A DNA stretch of 21,664 nt, taken from assembly GCA_009922885.1 (NCBI GenBank), contig RFUP01000006.1, positions 1-21,664 of the forward strand, read 5' to 3'. Positions 1-7,204 of this stretch are shown here, piece by piece (the stretch's first letter is position 1; each line of letters opens with the position of its first letter). This stretch comes from Paracoccaceae bacterium (GTDB taxonomy: Bacteria; Pseudomonadota; Alphaproteobacteria; Rhodobacterales; Rhodobacteraceae). The position numbers were made by a program, and so were the translations under genes. A model generated the notes under the pieces. It had not been told where the DNA came from and made no database searches. It saw only the letters and a program-made list of their open reading frames with translations.

Positions 1-48
1 CCCGTCGCGGGCCTCAGCCAGCGTGAGTTTGTTCAGATCGTTTGTCAT
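1..48 (-). CDS. gatA: Glu-tRNA(Gln)/Asp-tRNA(Asn) amidotransferase subunit A, N-terminal fragment
   Basis: Only the first 16 codons are inside the window; the rest lies beyond the left edge. They read MTNDLNKLTLAEARDG, which fits the usual GatA N-terminus (a short helix ending in 'LTLAEARDG'). The start ATG is five bases after the gatC stop, with a purine-rich GGAGTGAGAG just before it, so the two genes are one transcription unit. GatA is the amidase subunit of the GatCAB complex, which turns misacylated Glu-tRNA(Gln) or Asp-tRNA(Asn) into the correct amide form. The identity rests on a short peptide plus the adjoining gatC. Confidence 0.85.
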   Translation of the reverse strand, partial: MTNDLNKLTLAEARDG

Positions 49-53
49 GGCTC

Positions 54-344
54 TCACTCCACCACTTTGGGCACAGCAAAGAAGCCTTCGCGCGCGTCAG
101 GGGCGTTTTTCAAAACAGCGTCCTGCTGATTGCCATCGGTCACCACATCGACGCGGCGCTTGAGGCGCATCGGCGTCACGGATGTCATCGGCTCGATGCC
201 CTCCACATCCACTTCGTTCAGCTGTTCCATGAACGAGAGAATGCCGGAAAGCTGCTCGGCAAGTTTCGGCAGATTTTCTTCTTCAACCCGGATCCGGGCC
301 AGATGCGCAACCTTGCGCGCGGTATCTTTGTCGATGGTGGACAT
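54..344 (-). CDS. gatC: Glu-tRNA(Gln)/Asp-tRNA(Asn) amidotransferase subunit C
   Basis: A 96-residue protein that is GatC from end to end. It has the N-terminal helix 'DKDTARKVAHLARI', the central 'LNEVDVEGIEPMTSV' belt, and the C-terminal 'R...DVVTDGN...VLKNAPDAREGFFAVPKVVE' segment. GatC is the small linker that wraps around GatA and GatB in the cytoplasmic tRNA-dependent amidotransferase. The reading frame stays open upstream to about 431, but the start at 344 is chosen because GGAGG lies five bases before it and the family's N-terminus begins there. Five bases separate it from gatA. A promoter-like element lies just upstream (370-397). The usual family length is about 95-100 residues. Confidence 0.95.
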   Translation of the reverse strand: MSTIDKDTARKVAHLARIRVEEENLPKLAEQLSGILSFMEQLNEVDVEGIEPMTSVTPMRLKRRVDVVTDGNQQDAVLKNAPDAREGFFAVPKVVE

Positions 345-369
345 GGGGGCCTCCGTCTGTCCCGCCCCG

Positions 370-397
370 TTTAGCGGCGAGGGGCTTTGGGTGCAAG
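370..397 (-). promoter_or_regulatory. Candidate promoter for gatC-gatA
   Basis: Read on the minus strand, CTTGCA (397-392), a 16-base spacer and GCTAAA (375-370) lie about 25 bases upstream of the gatC start, giving a leader of roughly 20 bases that contains the GGAGG. The same CTTGC / 16 / GCTARA layout recurs before hisS (3296-3323). This is a pattern match only. Confidence 0.45.
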
Positions 398-501
398 CGG
401 CGGCGAGCCGCAGATCATCGCTCGGCGCCAAGTAGAGAACAGATTGCCTTCTCGGTACGCGACATTAAGCTTCCCTAAACATTTTGAGGGGAGGATCATC
501 C

Positions 502-1194
502 ATGCAAATCACTTGGCTCGGCCACGCTAGTTTTCGGATCGAAATCGCAGGAAAGGTTCTCTTGATCGACCCATGGCTCTCGGGAAACCCGATGCTCAAG
601 GAAGATCAGCATGACGCCGCTGTAAATGGCGCAACGCATATTCTCCTCACCCACGGCCATTTCGATCATGTGATCGACACCGTGCCGCTCGCCAAGAAGC
701 TCGGCATCCCGGTGGTTGGCCAATACGACCTGATGGGGCACTGGGCCGAGAAAGAGAAAATCGAAACGGTCGGCTTCAACAAAGGCGGCACCGTGGATCT
801 GGGGGGCGTGAAGGTGACGATGGTGCACGCCGTGCACTCCTCGACCTTCTCCTCACCCGAAGGTCCGAAGATCGCAGGCACCGAATGCGGCTTCATGATC
901 TCGGGCGAAGGCCACACGATTTACGTTTCGGGTGATACCGACGTCATGGCGGACATGAAGATCTTCAACGATCTCCATGCACCTGACATCGGCATTCTCG
1001 CCTGCGGCGGCCACTTCACCATGGACATGCGTCGCGCGGGCTATGCGGCGAAAAACTTCTTCAATTTCAAAACCTTGATCCCCTGCCACTACCGGACCTT
1101 CCCGCTCCTCGAACAATCCGCAGAGGTCTTGGCCGCCGCCGTGCCAAACACCAAGGTGATCGAACCCGAAGTGCTGCAACCGATCTCGATCTGA
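502..1194 (+). CDS. UPF0173-family metal-dependent hydrolase (MBL fold)
   Basis: A 230-residue metallo-beta-lactamase-fold protein. It opens with 'MQITWLGHASFRIE', and the metal-binding H-x-H-x-D-H motif is 'THGHFDH' (His51, His53, Asp55, His56). Further metal ligands are expected in 'VHSST', in 'VSGDTD' (Asp near 151) and in 'CHYRTF'. Length and motif order match the UPF0173 group (YtkL-like), whose physiological substrate is not settled; a cytoplasmic hydrolase is inferred. The ATG at 502 is preferred over an upstream TTG at 484 because GAGGGGAGGA lies at 486-495. It is divergent from gatC and convergent with tadA, whose stop codons face each other four bases apart. Confidence 0.9.
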   Translation: MQITWLGHASFRIEIAGKVLLIDPWLSGNPMLKEDQHDAAVNGATHILLTHGHFDHVIDTVPLAKKLGIPVVGQYDLMGHWAEKEKIETVGFNKGGTVDLGGVKVTMVHAVHSSTFSSPEGPKIAGTECGFMISGEGHTIYVSGDTDVMADMKIFNDLHAPDIGILACGGHFTMDMRRAGYAAKNFFNFKTLIPCHYRTFPLLEQSAEVLAAAVPNTKVIEPEVLQPISI

Positions 1195-1198
1195 GGCG

Positions 1199-1651
1199 TC
1201 AGCCCCGCAAGCGGCCGAAGAAGCTCTTGAGCAACTCTTCGGCTTCGCTTGCCGCGATTCCGTCAATGACTTCAGGCACATGGTGGCATTGGGGATGGCT
1301 GAAAACGCGCGGGCCCTGCGCGATGCCACCGCTTTTCGGGTCCGCCGCACCGTAAACCACCCGCGCCAGTCGGGCGTTCGAAATCGCCGTTGCACACATC
1401 GGGCACGGCTCTAACGTCACATAAAGCACGTGCCCCGGAAGCCGCTCCGATCCCACGGCACGGCACCCCTCCCGCAAGGCCAAAATCTCGGCATGGGCGG
1501 TCGGGTCGCTCAATTCGCGGGTCCGGTTCCCGGCGGCCGCAACCACGCGCCCATCAGGGGCCACCAGAACAGCCCCCACAGGCACCTCGCCCCGGGCGGC
1601 CGCCGCGCGCGCCTCGAAAAGCGCCTGTTCCATGTGGCTCGTGAATTCCAT
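1199..1651 (-). CDS. tadA: tRNA-specific adenosine deaminase
   Basis: A 150-residue cytidine/deoxycytidylate deaminase-fold protein. The zinc site is 'TAHAEI' (His53, with the proton-shuttle Glu55) followed by 'LEPCPMC' (Cys83, Cys86). With 'NRTRELSDPTAHAE' and 'RVVYGAADPKSGG' this is the TadA pattern: it deaminates adenosine 34 to inosine in tRNA-Arg(ACG), letting one tRNA read CGU, CGC and CGA. Guanine deaminase or other CDA-family members are less likely given these motifs. No proper Shine-Dalgarno precedes the ATG at 1651; a second in-frame ATG occurs six codons later. The gene is divergent from the rluB-type gene across a 62-base gap. Confidence 0.92.
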   Translation of the reverse strand: MEFTSHMEQALFEARAAAARGEVPVGAVLVAPDGRVVAAAGNRTRELSDPTAHAEILALREGCRAVGSERLPGHVLYVTLEPCPMCATAISNARLARVVYGAADPKSGGIAQGPRVFSHPQCHHVPEVIDGIAASEAEELLKSFFGRLRG

Positions 1652-1713
1652 ACCCCTTTAGCACCCCAAAAGAGCTTCTTCCGCAAGCCCTCTGCGCATG
1701 ATACTGCGCGCCC
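1652..1713. promoter_or_regulatory. Short divergent promoter region between tadA and the rluB-type gene
   Basis: Sixty-two bases separate two divergent start codons. On the minus strand GCTAAA (1662-1657) sits six bases from the tadA ATG. On the plus strand TGATAC (1699-1704) sits nine bases from the rluB-type ATG. Neither start has a usable Shine-Dalgarno, so transcription may begin at or next to the start codons. The -35 regions are weak. The layout is seen in the sequence; leaderless initiation is inferred. Confidence 0.35.
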
Positions 1714-3231
1714 ATGAGCACAAAGCACACAGAGGGCGATCGCATCGCCAAGGTTATCGCCCGCGCCGGAGTTGCCTCCCGCCGGGATGCGGAGAAACTT
1801 GTCGAGGCGGGGGTCGTCACCGTCAACGGGAAGATCGTCACGCAACCCGCGACGAATGTCGGACCGAACGACAAGATCGTCGTCGATGGCAAGCTCTTGG
1901 ATGCCCCCGAACCCACCCGCATCTGGCTCTACCACAAGCCCGTCGGCCTTGTGACCTCGGCCAAGGATGAGCAGGGCCGTCCCACGATTTTTGACAATCT
2001 TCCCGAAGGCTTGCCGCGCGTAATGTCCATCGGCCGCCTCGACATCAACTCCGAAGGCCTGCTCCTTCTGACCAATGATGGCGAGCTGAAACGCCGCTTG
2101 GAACTCCCCTCCACGGGCTGGCTTCGCAAGTATCGCGTCCGCGTGAATGGACGCCCGACCGATGAAACTTTCGAGCCGCTCCGCAAGGGGATCACCGCCG
2201 ATGGCGAGGATTTCCAGCCGATGACCGTCTCGCTCGACCGCCAGCAAGGCGCGAATGCTTGGCTCACCGTTGGCCTCCGTGAAGGCAAGAATCGCGAGAT
2301 CCGCCGCGCCATGGAAGCCATCGGCCTGCAGGTGAACCGCCTGATCCGCGTGGCCTATGGCCCGTTCCAGATCGGCACGCTCAAAGAAGGCGAAGTCGAT
2401 GAAGTGCGCCGCCGCGTTCTGCGCGATCAGGTGGGCGTCATCTTCGACAACCGCGAAGAAAGCGATATCCAACGCCCCCGCGTGGCCCGCAACCGTCGCC
2501 CCAAGGCGGACGACCAATCGTTGGATTTCGAAGTTCCATCCAAGGATGGCTTCCAAGCCGCCCGCCCCGCAGCGGCAGAAAAGCCCCGTGGCCGCAACAT
2601 GGACCCGACCGATACGTCCCGCCGCTTCAAGCCGCGCAAAACCGCCGCCGCTGGCGACGCAGAAGCCGCGCCGAAGGCCCGCAAACCCCGCTCCTCGGCT
2701 CCCAGAGCGTCAGATGGGGCACCTGCAGCACGCGGCGAGCGTAGCTTTGGCAAGACCTTCTCGGCACGCCCAGCCCGCGATGGCGCGCCCTCCTCGGGCA
2801 AACCGGCGCGCGGTTTCAAAGCCGACGGCGACAGACGTGCGCCGCGTGAGGATGGAAAGCCCTCCGCACGCCCCGCTCGCGCAGGCGGCAAATTCGAGGG
2901 CCGTGATGACAAGCGCAGCTTCGGCGAACGCGGCGAAAAGCGCAGCCCGAAACCCTACGGCGATGGCCCTGCCCGCGCGCCCCGTGGCGAAGGCAAGCCC
3001 TACGCGCCGAAAGCTGGCGGCCGTCCGTTCAAGTCCGATGATGGCAGTGCGCCGCGTGGTCCGCGCGGTGCAGGCAAGCCCTTCGGCGGCAAGCCTTCTG
3101 GCCGTTCAGAGGGCGGCTCTTTTGCCGGGCGCTCCGGCAAACCGCCAGCGCGCTCGGGCGGCAAACCCACAGGCTTCGCGAAAGGCCCCCGTCCCGGTGG
3201 GAAGTCCGGCCCCGGCAAACCGCGCAAATAA
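1714..3231 (+). CDS. 23S rRNA pseudouridine synthase of the RluB/RsuA type with a long disordered tail
   Basis: A 505-residue protein. Residues about 9-60 form an S4 RNA-binding domain ('RIAKVIARAGVASRRDAEKL'). Residues about 68-240 form the RsuA/RluB/RluE catalytic domain, with the signature 'IGRLDINSEGLLLLTNDG' containing the catalytic Asp110, and 'GLREGKNREIRRAMEAIGL' near 187-205. The family isomerises uridine to pseudouridine in rRNA; RluB acts on helix 89 of 23S rRNA in E. coli, but RluE or RsuA specificity cannot be excluded. From about residue 245 to the end the protein is low-complexity, rich in Arg, Lys, Gly, Pro, Ala and Ser, about half of the total length. No Shine-Dalgarno precedes the ATG. 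The S4 domain begins close to this start, which supports it. Confidence 0.9.
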   Translation: MSTKHTEGDRIAKVIARAGVASRRDAEKLVEAGVVTVNGKIVTQPATNVGPNDKIVVDGKLLDAPEPTRIWLYHKPVGLVTSAKDEQGRPTIFDNLPEGLPRVMSIGRLDINSEGLLLLTNDGELKRRLELPSTGWLRKYRVRVNGRPTDETFEPLRKGITADGEDFQPMTVSLDRQQGANAWLTVGLREGKNREIRRAMEAIGLQVNRLIRVAYGPFQIGTLKEGEVDEVRRRVLRDQVGVIFDNREESDIQRPRVARNRRPKADDQSLDFEVPSKDGFQAARPAAAEKPRGRNMDPTDTSRRFKPRKTAAAGDAEAAPKARKPRSSAPRASDGAPAARGERSFGKTFSARPARDGAPSSGKPARGFKADGDRRAPREDGKPSARPARAGGKFEGRDDKRSFGERGEKRSPKPYGDGPARAPRGEGKPYAPKAGGRPFKSDDGSAPRGPRGAGKPFGGKPSGRSEGGSFAGRSGKPPARSGGKPTGFAKGPRPGGKSGPGKPRK

Positions 3232-3295
3232 CCTGACAGACCTGCGGCTTGATTACCGTTTTCCCTGCAAAGGCCCTGCCTTTGTGGGGGCAACG

Positions 3296-3323
3296 CTTGC
3301 CCCTTTCGCACCCTTCCGCTAGA
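3296..3323 (+). promoter_or_regulatory. Candidate promoter of the hisS-hisZ-hisG operon
   Basis: CTTGCC (3296-3301), a 16-base spacer and GCTAGA (3318-3323) have the same layout as the element before gatC. Transcription would begin near 3330, giving a leader of about 29 bases before the hisS ATG. This is a pattern match only. Confidence 0.45.
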
Positions 3324-3325
3324 GC

Positions 3326-3355
3326 CTCGGGCGAAACCCTCATTGGGAGCCCGAG
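3326..3355. repeat. Inverted repeat just upstream of hisS, enclosing its ribosome-binding site
   Basis: CTCGGGC (3326-3332) is complementary to GCCCGAG (3349-3355), and CCC (3337-3339) can pair with GGG (3345-3347) inside. GGGAG at 3345-3349 is the only Shine-Dalgarno candidate for hisS, so it would be buried in the hairpin. If transcription starts near 3330 most of the left arm would be missing from the RNA, in which case an operator at the start site is the alternative. The complementarity is visible; any role is inferred. Confidence 0.4.
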
Positions 3356-3358
3356 ACC

Positions 3359-4861
3359 ATGGCGAAAGAAAAGAAATCCCCGCGCCCGAAGGCCGAAACG
3401 CCGAAAGGGTTCCGCGACTACTTTGGCGCGGAAGTCACCGAGCGCACAGAAATGCTGCGCACGATTGCTGGGGTCTACCATCGCTATGGCTTCGAAGCGC
3501 TTGAGTCTTCGGCAGTGGAAACCGTAGAGGCCTTGGGCAAGTTCCTCCCCGATGTGGATCGCCCGAATGCGGGTGTGTTCGCGTGGCAGGAAGCCAGCGA
3601 GGACGAAGGTAAGGAAAACGCCAAGCCGGGTGACTGGCTCGCGTTGCGCTATGACCTCACTGCGCCCTTGGCTCGTGTTTACGCCCAGCATCGGAATGAT
3701 TTGCCCACCCCCTATCGCCGCTACGCGATGGGGCCCGTTTGGCGCAACGAAAAGCCGGGGCCGGGCCGTTTCCGCCAATTCTATCAATGCGATGCCGATA
3801 CCGTGGGTGCAGCATCCGTCGCCGCAGACGCGGAAATCTGCGCCATGCTTTCCGACACGCTTGAAGAAGTCGGCATCCCGCGCGGCGACTACATCGTGCG
3901 CGTCAATAACCGCAAAGTGCTGAACGGCGTTCTGGAAGTCATGGGGCTTTCCGAAGAGGCCCAGCGCGAGGCCGTGCTCCGCACCATCGATAAGTTCGAT
4001 AAAGTGGGCGAAGACGGCGTGCGCCAACTTCTGGGCAAGGGCCGCCTGGACGCGTCCGGGGCCTATATCGACGGCGTTGGCCTCTCGGAAGCTCAAGCCG
4101 ATCCCGTGGTAGCCTTCCTAACTTCGAAAGGCGCTGATAACGCGGCCACTCTCGCCAATCTTCGCGCCGCTGTCGGAGCCTCCGAAATCGGCTCGACGGG
4201 CGTAGACGAGCTTGAAGAGATCGCATCGCTCGTCGGTGCCCAAGGCTACGACGCGAACCGCATCGTGATCGACCCATCGGTGGTCCGCGGCCTGGGCTAT
4301 TACACCGGCCCCGTTTTCGAGGCAGAACTCACCTTCGAAATCCTCGACGAAAAGGGGCGCAAGCGCCAATTCGGTTCGGTTTCGGGTGGCGGGCGCTACG
4401 ACGACCTCGTGAAGCGCTTTACCGGGCAGGAAGTGCCCGCAACGGGCGTTTCCATCGGCGTTGACCGTCTTCTCGCAGCACTCCGCGAAAAGGGCCGGAT
4501 GGGCCGCACGGAAGCTGGCCCCGTTGTGGTCACCGTGATGGACCGCGACCGCATGGCCGATTACCAAACCATCGTCGGCGAGCTTCGCCGCGCAGGCATC
4601 CGCGCCGAGGTCTACCTCGGCAACCCGAAAAACTTCGGCAACCAGATGAAATACGCCGACCGCCGCAATTCGCCCGTGGCCATTATCGAAGGCTCGGATG
4701 AAAAGGCGCGCGGCGTGGTTCAGCTCAAAGACCTCATCCTTGGGGCAGAGATTGCCAAGTCAGCGAGCCTCGACGAGTGGAAAGATCGCCCGTCGCAATA
4801 CGAGGTTCCGCGCAGCGAGATGGTTGCCCGCGTGAAGGCCATCCTCGAAAGCCAGAGGTAA
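3359..4861 (+). CDS. hisS: Histidine--tRNA ligase, alphaproteobacterial type
   Basis: A 500-residue class II aminoacyl-tRNA synthetase that charges tRNA-His in the cytoplasm. Motif 1 begins near 'PKGFRDYFG'. Motif 2 is 'YAMGPVWRNEKPGPGRFRQF' (122-141), the histidine-binding signature is 'VRGLGYYTGPVFE' (309-321), a glycine-rich strand is 'SGGGRYDDL' (342-350), and motif 3 is 'GVSIGVDRL' (363-371). The anticodon-binding domain occupies about 390-500. The protein is longer than the usual bacterial enzyme (about 420-430) because of a segment near residues 70-95 and other inserts. Alphaproteobacterial enzymes of this kind are known to act on tRNA-His lacking the extra G at -1. The stop codon lies four bases before hisZ, so they form one operon. 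Confidence 0.95.
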   Translation: MAKEKKSPRPKAETPKGFRDYFGAEVTERTEMLRTIAGVYHRYGFEALESSAVETVEALGKFLPDVDRPNAGVFAWQEASEDEGKENAKPGDWLALRYDLTAPLARVYAQHRNDLPTPYRRYAMGPVWRNEKPGPGRFRQFYQCDADTVGAASVAADAEICAMLSDTLEEVGIPRGDYIVRVNNRKVLNGVLEVMGLSEEAQREAVLRTIDKFDKVGEDGVRQLLGKGRLDASGAYIDGVGLSEAQADPVVAFLTSKGADNAATLANLRAAVGASEIGSTGVDELEEIASLVGAQGYDANRIVIDPSVVRGLGYYTGPVFEAELTFEILDEKGRKRQFGSVSGGGRYDDLVKRFTGQEVPATGVSIGVDRLLAALREKGRMGRTEAGPVVVTVMDRDRMADYQTIVGELRRAGIRAEVYLGNPKNFGNQMKYADRRNSPVAIIEGSDEKARGVVQLKDLILGAEIAKSASLDEWKDRPSQYEVPRSEMVARVKAILESQR

Positions 4862-4865
4862 TCCA

Positions 4866-5942
4866 ATGGATCGAGCCATCCGTTCACGCGCTGAAGCTCT
4901 GAAAACCCATTTCGAAACCGCAGGCGCACAGGCGATTGAAACCTCGATCCTCCAACCCGCAGAGGTTCTGCTGGACCTCTACGGCGAGGACATCCGCGCC
5001 CGCGCCTATGTGACCCAAGACCCACTTCGTGGCGAGCAAATGCTGCGGCCCGACTTCACTGTGCCGGTTGTGCAGATGCACATGGCACACGGCGCAGAAC
5101 CCGCCCGCTACACCTACGCAGGCGAAGTGTTCCGCCGCCAGGAACAGGCCACAGGGCGCGCCTCGGAATATGTGCAGGTGGGCTACGAGGTGTTTGACCG
5201 GGCGAACCCAGCCGCCGCCGACGCTGAAGTTTTCTCCTTGATTTCCGCCCCCCTCGCTGCCCTGCGCCTCCGCGCCGTCATGGGAGATGTCGGCCTTCTG
5301 ATTGCAGCCGTAGATGGCCTCGCGACGTCAGAAGCAAGAAAGAACGCCCTCCGCCGCCATATCTGGCGCCCCAAACGGTTCCGGGCGCTCTTGGAGCGTT
5401 ATTCCGGCACGTCTCCCATCCCCGAAACCCGCGCAGCCCTTCTGGCCTCCGCCGATCCCTTTGCAGGCGCTGGCCTCGAAATCGGGTTGCGGTCCCGGAC
5501 GGAAATAAAAGACCGGATCGAAGCTCTGCGTGAGGACCAAAAAGCGGCTCCGCTTGCAGGGCAAGACGTGGTCCAGATCAACCGCCTTCTCTCGATCAAA
5601 GGCAGATTGCCCCATGCCCTTGCAGCTCTCGGAGAGCTTTCGCGGGAACTGACGGCAATCAAACCGGCAGTCGCACAAATTCAGGAACGCGCACAGGCGA
5701 TGGTATCGCGCAATATCAATCTCGACGAGATCGAGTTCGAAGCGGGCTACGGGCGTTCCTCGATGGAATACTATGACGGCTTCGTTTTCGGCCTCTATTC
5801 GGATGACGCGAAACTTCCACCTGTCGCCACAGGCGGCCGGTATGACGCGCTGACCCGCGTTCTCGGCCAGGGCGTAGAAATCCCGGCCGTTGGCGGCGTG
5901 ATCCGCCCCGAGCTTGTCATCGCATTGGAGGCCAAGGCATGA
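4866..5942 (+). CDS. hisZ: ATP phosphoribosyltransferase regulatory subunit
   Basis: A 358-residue HisRS-like paralogue that lacks the anticodon-binding domain. It keeps the class II core features 'LRPDFTVPVV' (60-69), 'YAGEVFRRQEQATGR' (84-98), 'GYGRSSMEYYDGF' (294-306) and 'ATGGRYDAL' (321-329). HisZ does not charge tRNA. It binds short-form HisG to build the active, histidine-inhibited enzyme for the first step of histidine synthesis. The stop overlaps the hisG start by four bases (ATGA), which predicts coupled translation of the two partner subunits. Its position directly after its paralogue hisS is a known alphaproteobacterial arrangement. Confidence 0.95.
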   Translation: MDRAIRSRAEALKTHFETAGAQAIETSILQPAEVLLDLYGEDIRARAYVTQDPLRGEQMLRPDFTVPVVQMHMAHGAEPARYTYAGEVFRRQEQATGRASEYVQVGYEVFDRANPAAADAEVFSLISAPLAALRLRAVMGDVGLLIAAVDGLATSEARKNALRRHIWRPKRFRALLERYSGTSPIPETRAALLASADPFAGAGLEIGLRSRTEIKDRIEALREDQKAAPLAGQDVVQINRLLSIKGRLPHALAALGELSRELTAIKPAVAQIQERAQAMVSRNINLDEIEFEAGYGRSSMEYYDGFVFGLYSDDAKLPPVATGGRYDALTRVLGQGVEIPAVGGVIRPELVIALEAKA

Positions 5943-6631
5943 CCCTCAAACTCGGCGTGCCCTCCAAAGGGCGCTTGATGGAACAGACCTTCGAGTGGTT
6001 CGCGGCACGCGGCCTCAAGCTTTCCCGCACCGGATCCGATCGCGAATATGCCGGCGCGATCGAGGGTCTGTCGGGAATGGAGCTGGTGCTCCTTTCGGCA
6101 GGTGAGATCCCCCGCGAATTGGCCGCCGGGCGGATCGATCTTGGCGTCACGGGAACGGACCTTATTCGCGAGAAGCTGCCAACATGGTCCGACAAGGTCG
6201 AGCCTATTGCCGAAATGGGTTTTGGCCACGCCGATCTCATCATTGCAGTGCCCGCGCTCTGGGTCGATGTCGACACGCTCGACGATCTTGACGCCGCAGC
6301 GGCTGCCTTCCGCGCGCGTCATGGCTTCCGTTTGCGGATCGCCACCAAATACCACCGATTGGTCCGCGAGTTCCTGCGGGATAACGGTGTGGCCGATTAC
6401 CAATTGGTAGACAGCCAAGGCGCCACCGAGGGAACCGTGAAGAACGAAACGGCGGAAGCCGTGGCAGATATTACGTCAACAGGTGACACCTTGCGGGCGA
6501 ACCATTTGAAAATCCTGTCGGATGGTTTGATCCTCGCCTCGCAGGCCACGCTCTTCCAGTCGCAGACCAACACCTTGAGCGCAGCTGACAAAAAAACGCT
6601 GCAAGCTTTCCGGCAGATGGTGAACGGCTAA
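5939..6631 (+). CDS. hisG: ATP phosphoribosyltransferase, catalytic subunit, short form
   Basis: A 230-residue enzyme that condenses ATP with PRPP to form phosphoribosyl-ATP, committing carbon to histidine. It starts 'LKLGVPSKGRLMEQT', has 'VTGTDLI' (70-76), and the PRPP-binding loop region is 'ADITSTGDTLRANHL' (176-190). It ends soon after that loop, so it lacks the C-terminal regulatory domain of long HisG (about 290-300 residues) and depends on HisZ, which is encoded immediately upstream with a four-base overlap. It is convergent with the DUF1489 gene, whose stop lies eleven bases beyond. No intrinsic terminator is visible between them. Confidence 0.96.
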   Translation: MTLKLGVPSKGRLMEQTFEWFAARGLKLSRTGSDREYAGAIEGLSGMELVLLSAGEIPRELAAGRIDLGVTGTDLIREKLPTWSDKVEPIAEMGFGHADLIIAVPALWVDVDTLDDLDAAAAAFRARHGFRLRIATKYHRLVREFLRDNGVADYQLVDSQGATEGTVKNETAEAVADITSTGDTLRANHLKILSDGLILASQATLFQSQTNTLSAADKKTLQAFRQMVNG

Positions 6632-6642
6632 CCGAACCTCGC

Positions 6643-7074
6643 TCAAAGCACCCCGATATCGGCCAGAGCGCGCGACAATTCAGGAGGCAGCGTTGTTTCT
6701 CCTGCTTTCAAATGGCGCAGATCCGGGGGCGCTTCATCTGCCGCTAGATACCGCCATCCCTGAAAGGGTCTCCGAGGCGCGGCTTGCGTGCGGGTGATTT
6801 CCGGATCGAGCACCAGACCGCACCGCACGACTCCGTCCTGCCCCTGAACCTCATCAAACCGCAAAATAGCCTGACGCGCCAAAATCACGCCCTTGAAAAC
6901 CCAGTAAAGCGATCCGCCATTCAAAATCTCTTCTGATCGTTTCGGCCACATCCGCGTCACATGCCGTGGCAAGCCATCCGGGCCCTTGGCCTGGGGTGTC
7001 TTTTGCCAGTCAATCAGGTCTTCTACCCGCTCGGCCCCTACGCAAAGTTTGAGGATGTGCAGAGGCTGGGTCAT
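6643..7074 (-). CDS. DUF1489-family protein of unknown function
   Basis: A 143-residue cytoplasmic protein. The opening 'LHILKLCVGAERVEDLIDWQ', the middle 'RMWPKRSEEILNGGSLYWVFKG' (split here as two segments, 'RMWPKRSEEIL' and 'NGGSLYWVFKG'), and 'VLDPEITRTQAAPRRPFQGW' are recognisable as DUF1489, a family largely confined to alphaproteobacteria. No catalytic residues can be assigned and the function is unknown. It is convergent with hisG and divergent from nrdJ. The start at 7074 is the N-terminus expected for the family; GAAAGGACCC just before it serves as ribosome-binding site. No signal peptide or membrane segment is visible. Confidence 0.85.
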   Translation of the reverse strand: MTQPLHILKLCVGAERVEDLIDWQKTPQAKGPDGLPRHVTRMWPKRSEEILNGGSLYWVFKGVILARQAILRFDEVQGQDGVVRCGLVLDPEITRTQAAPRRPFQGWRYLAADEAPPDLRHLKAGETTLPPELSRALADIGVL

Positions 7075-7147
7075 GGGGGGTCCTTTCGGAGAGGAAGGAT
7101 AGCCGCCTGCGCGCCAGCTTCAAGGGCATGAAACGGGCGTTCCTGCG

Positions 7148-7176
7148 TTGACCGCTCACCTGCTGCACACTATCCT
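7148..7176 (+). promoter_or_regulatory. Sigma-70-type promoter of nrdJ
   Basis: TTGACC (7148-7153), a 17-base spacer and TATCCT (7171-7176) lie 28 bases before the nrdJ ATG. Transcription would start near 7183, and GAGGA at 7194-7198 lies within the short leader. This is the best -35/-10 match in the window. The 130-base divergent gap has no room for, and shows no sign of, a cobalamin riboswitch. Confidence 0.6.
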
Positions 7177-7204
7177 CAGGGTTCTTCCAATCCGAGGATA
7201 CGAA

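Noticed and set aside
2357..3322. Plus-strand open frame of 321 codons overlapping the rluB-type tail in another frame
   Set aside because: It arises from the repetitive GC-rich tail; the other frame joins directly to the catalytic domain, and this one has no domain or ribosome-binding site.
7075..7204. Possible cobalamin riboswitch before the B12-dependent nrdJ
   Set aside because: The gap is only 130 bases, shared with a divergent gene, has a promoter close to the start, and no B12-box-like sequence is visible.
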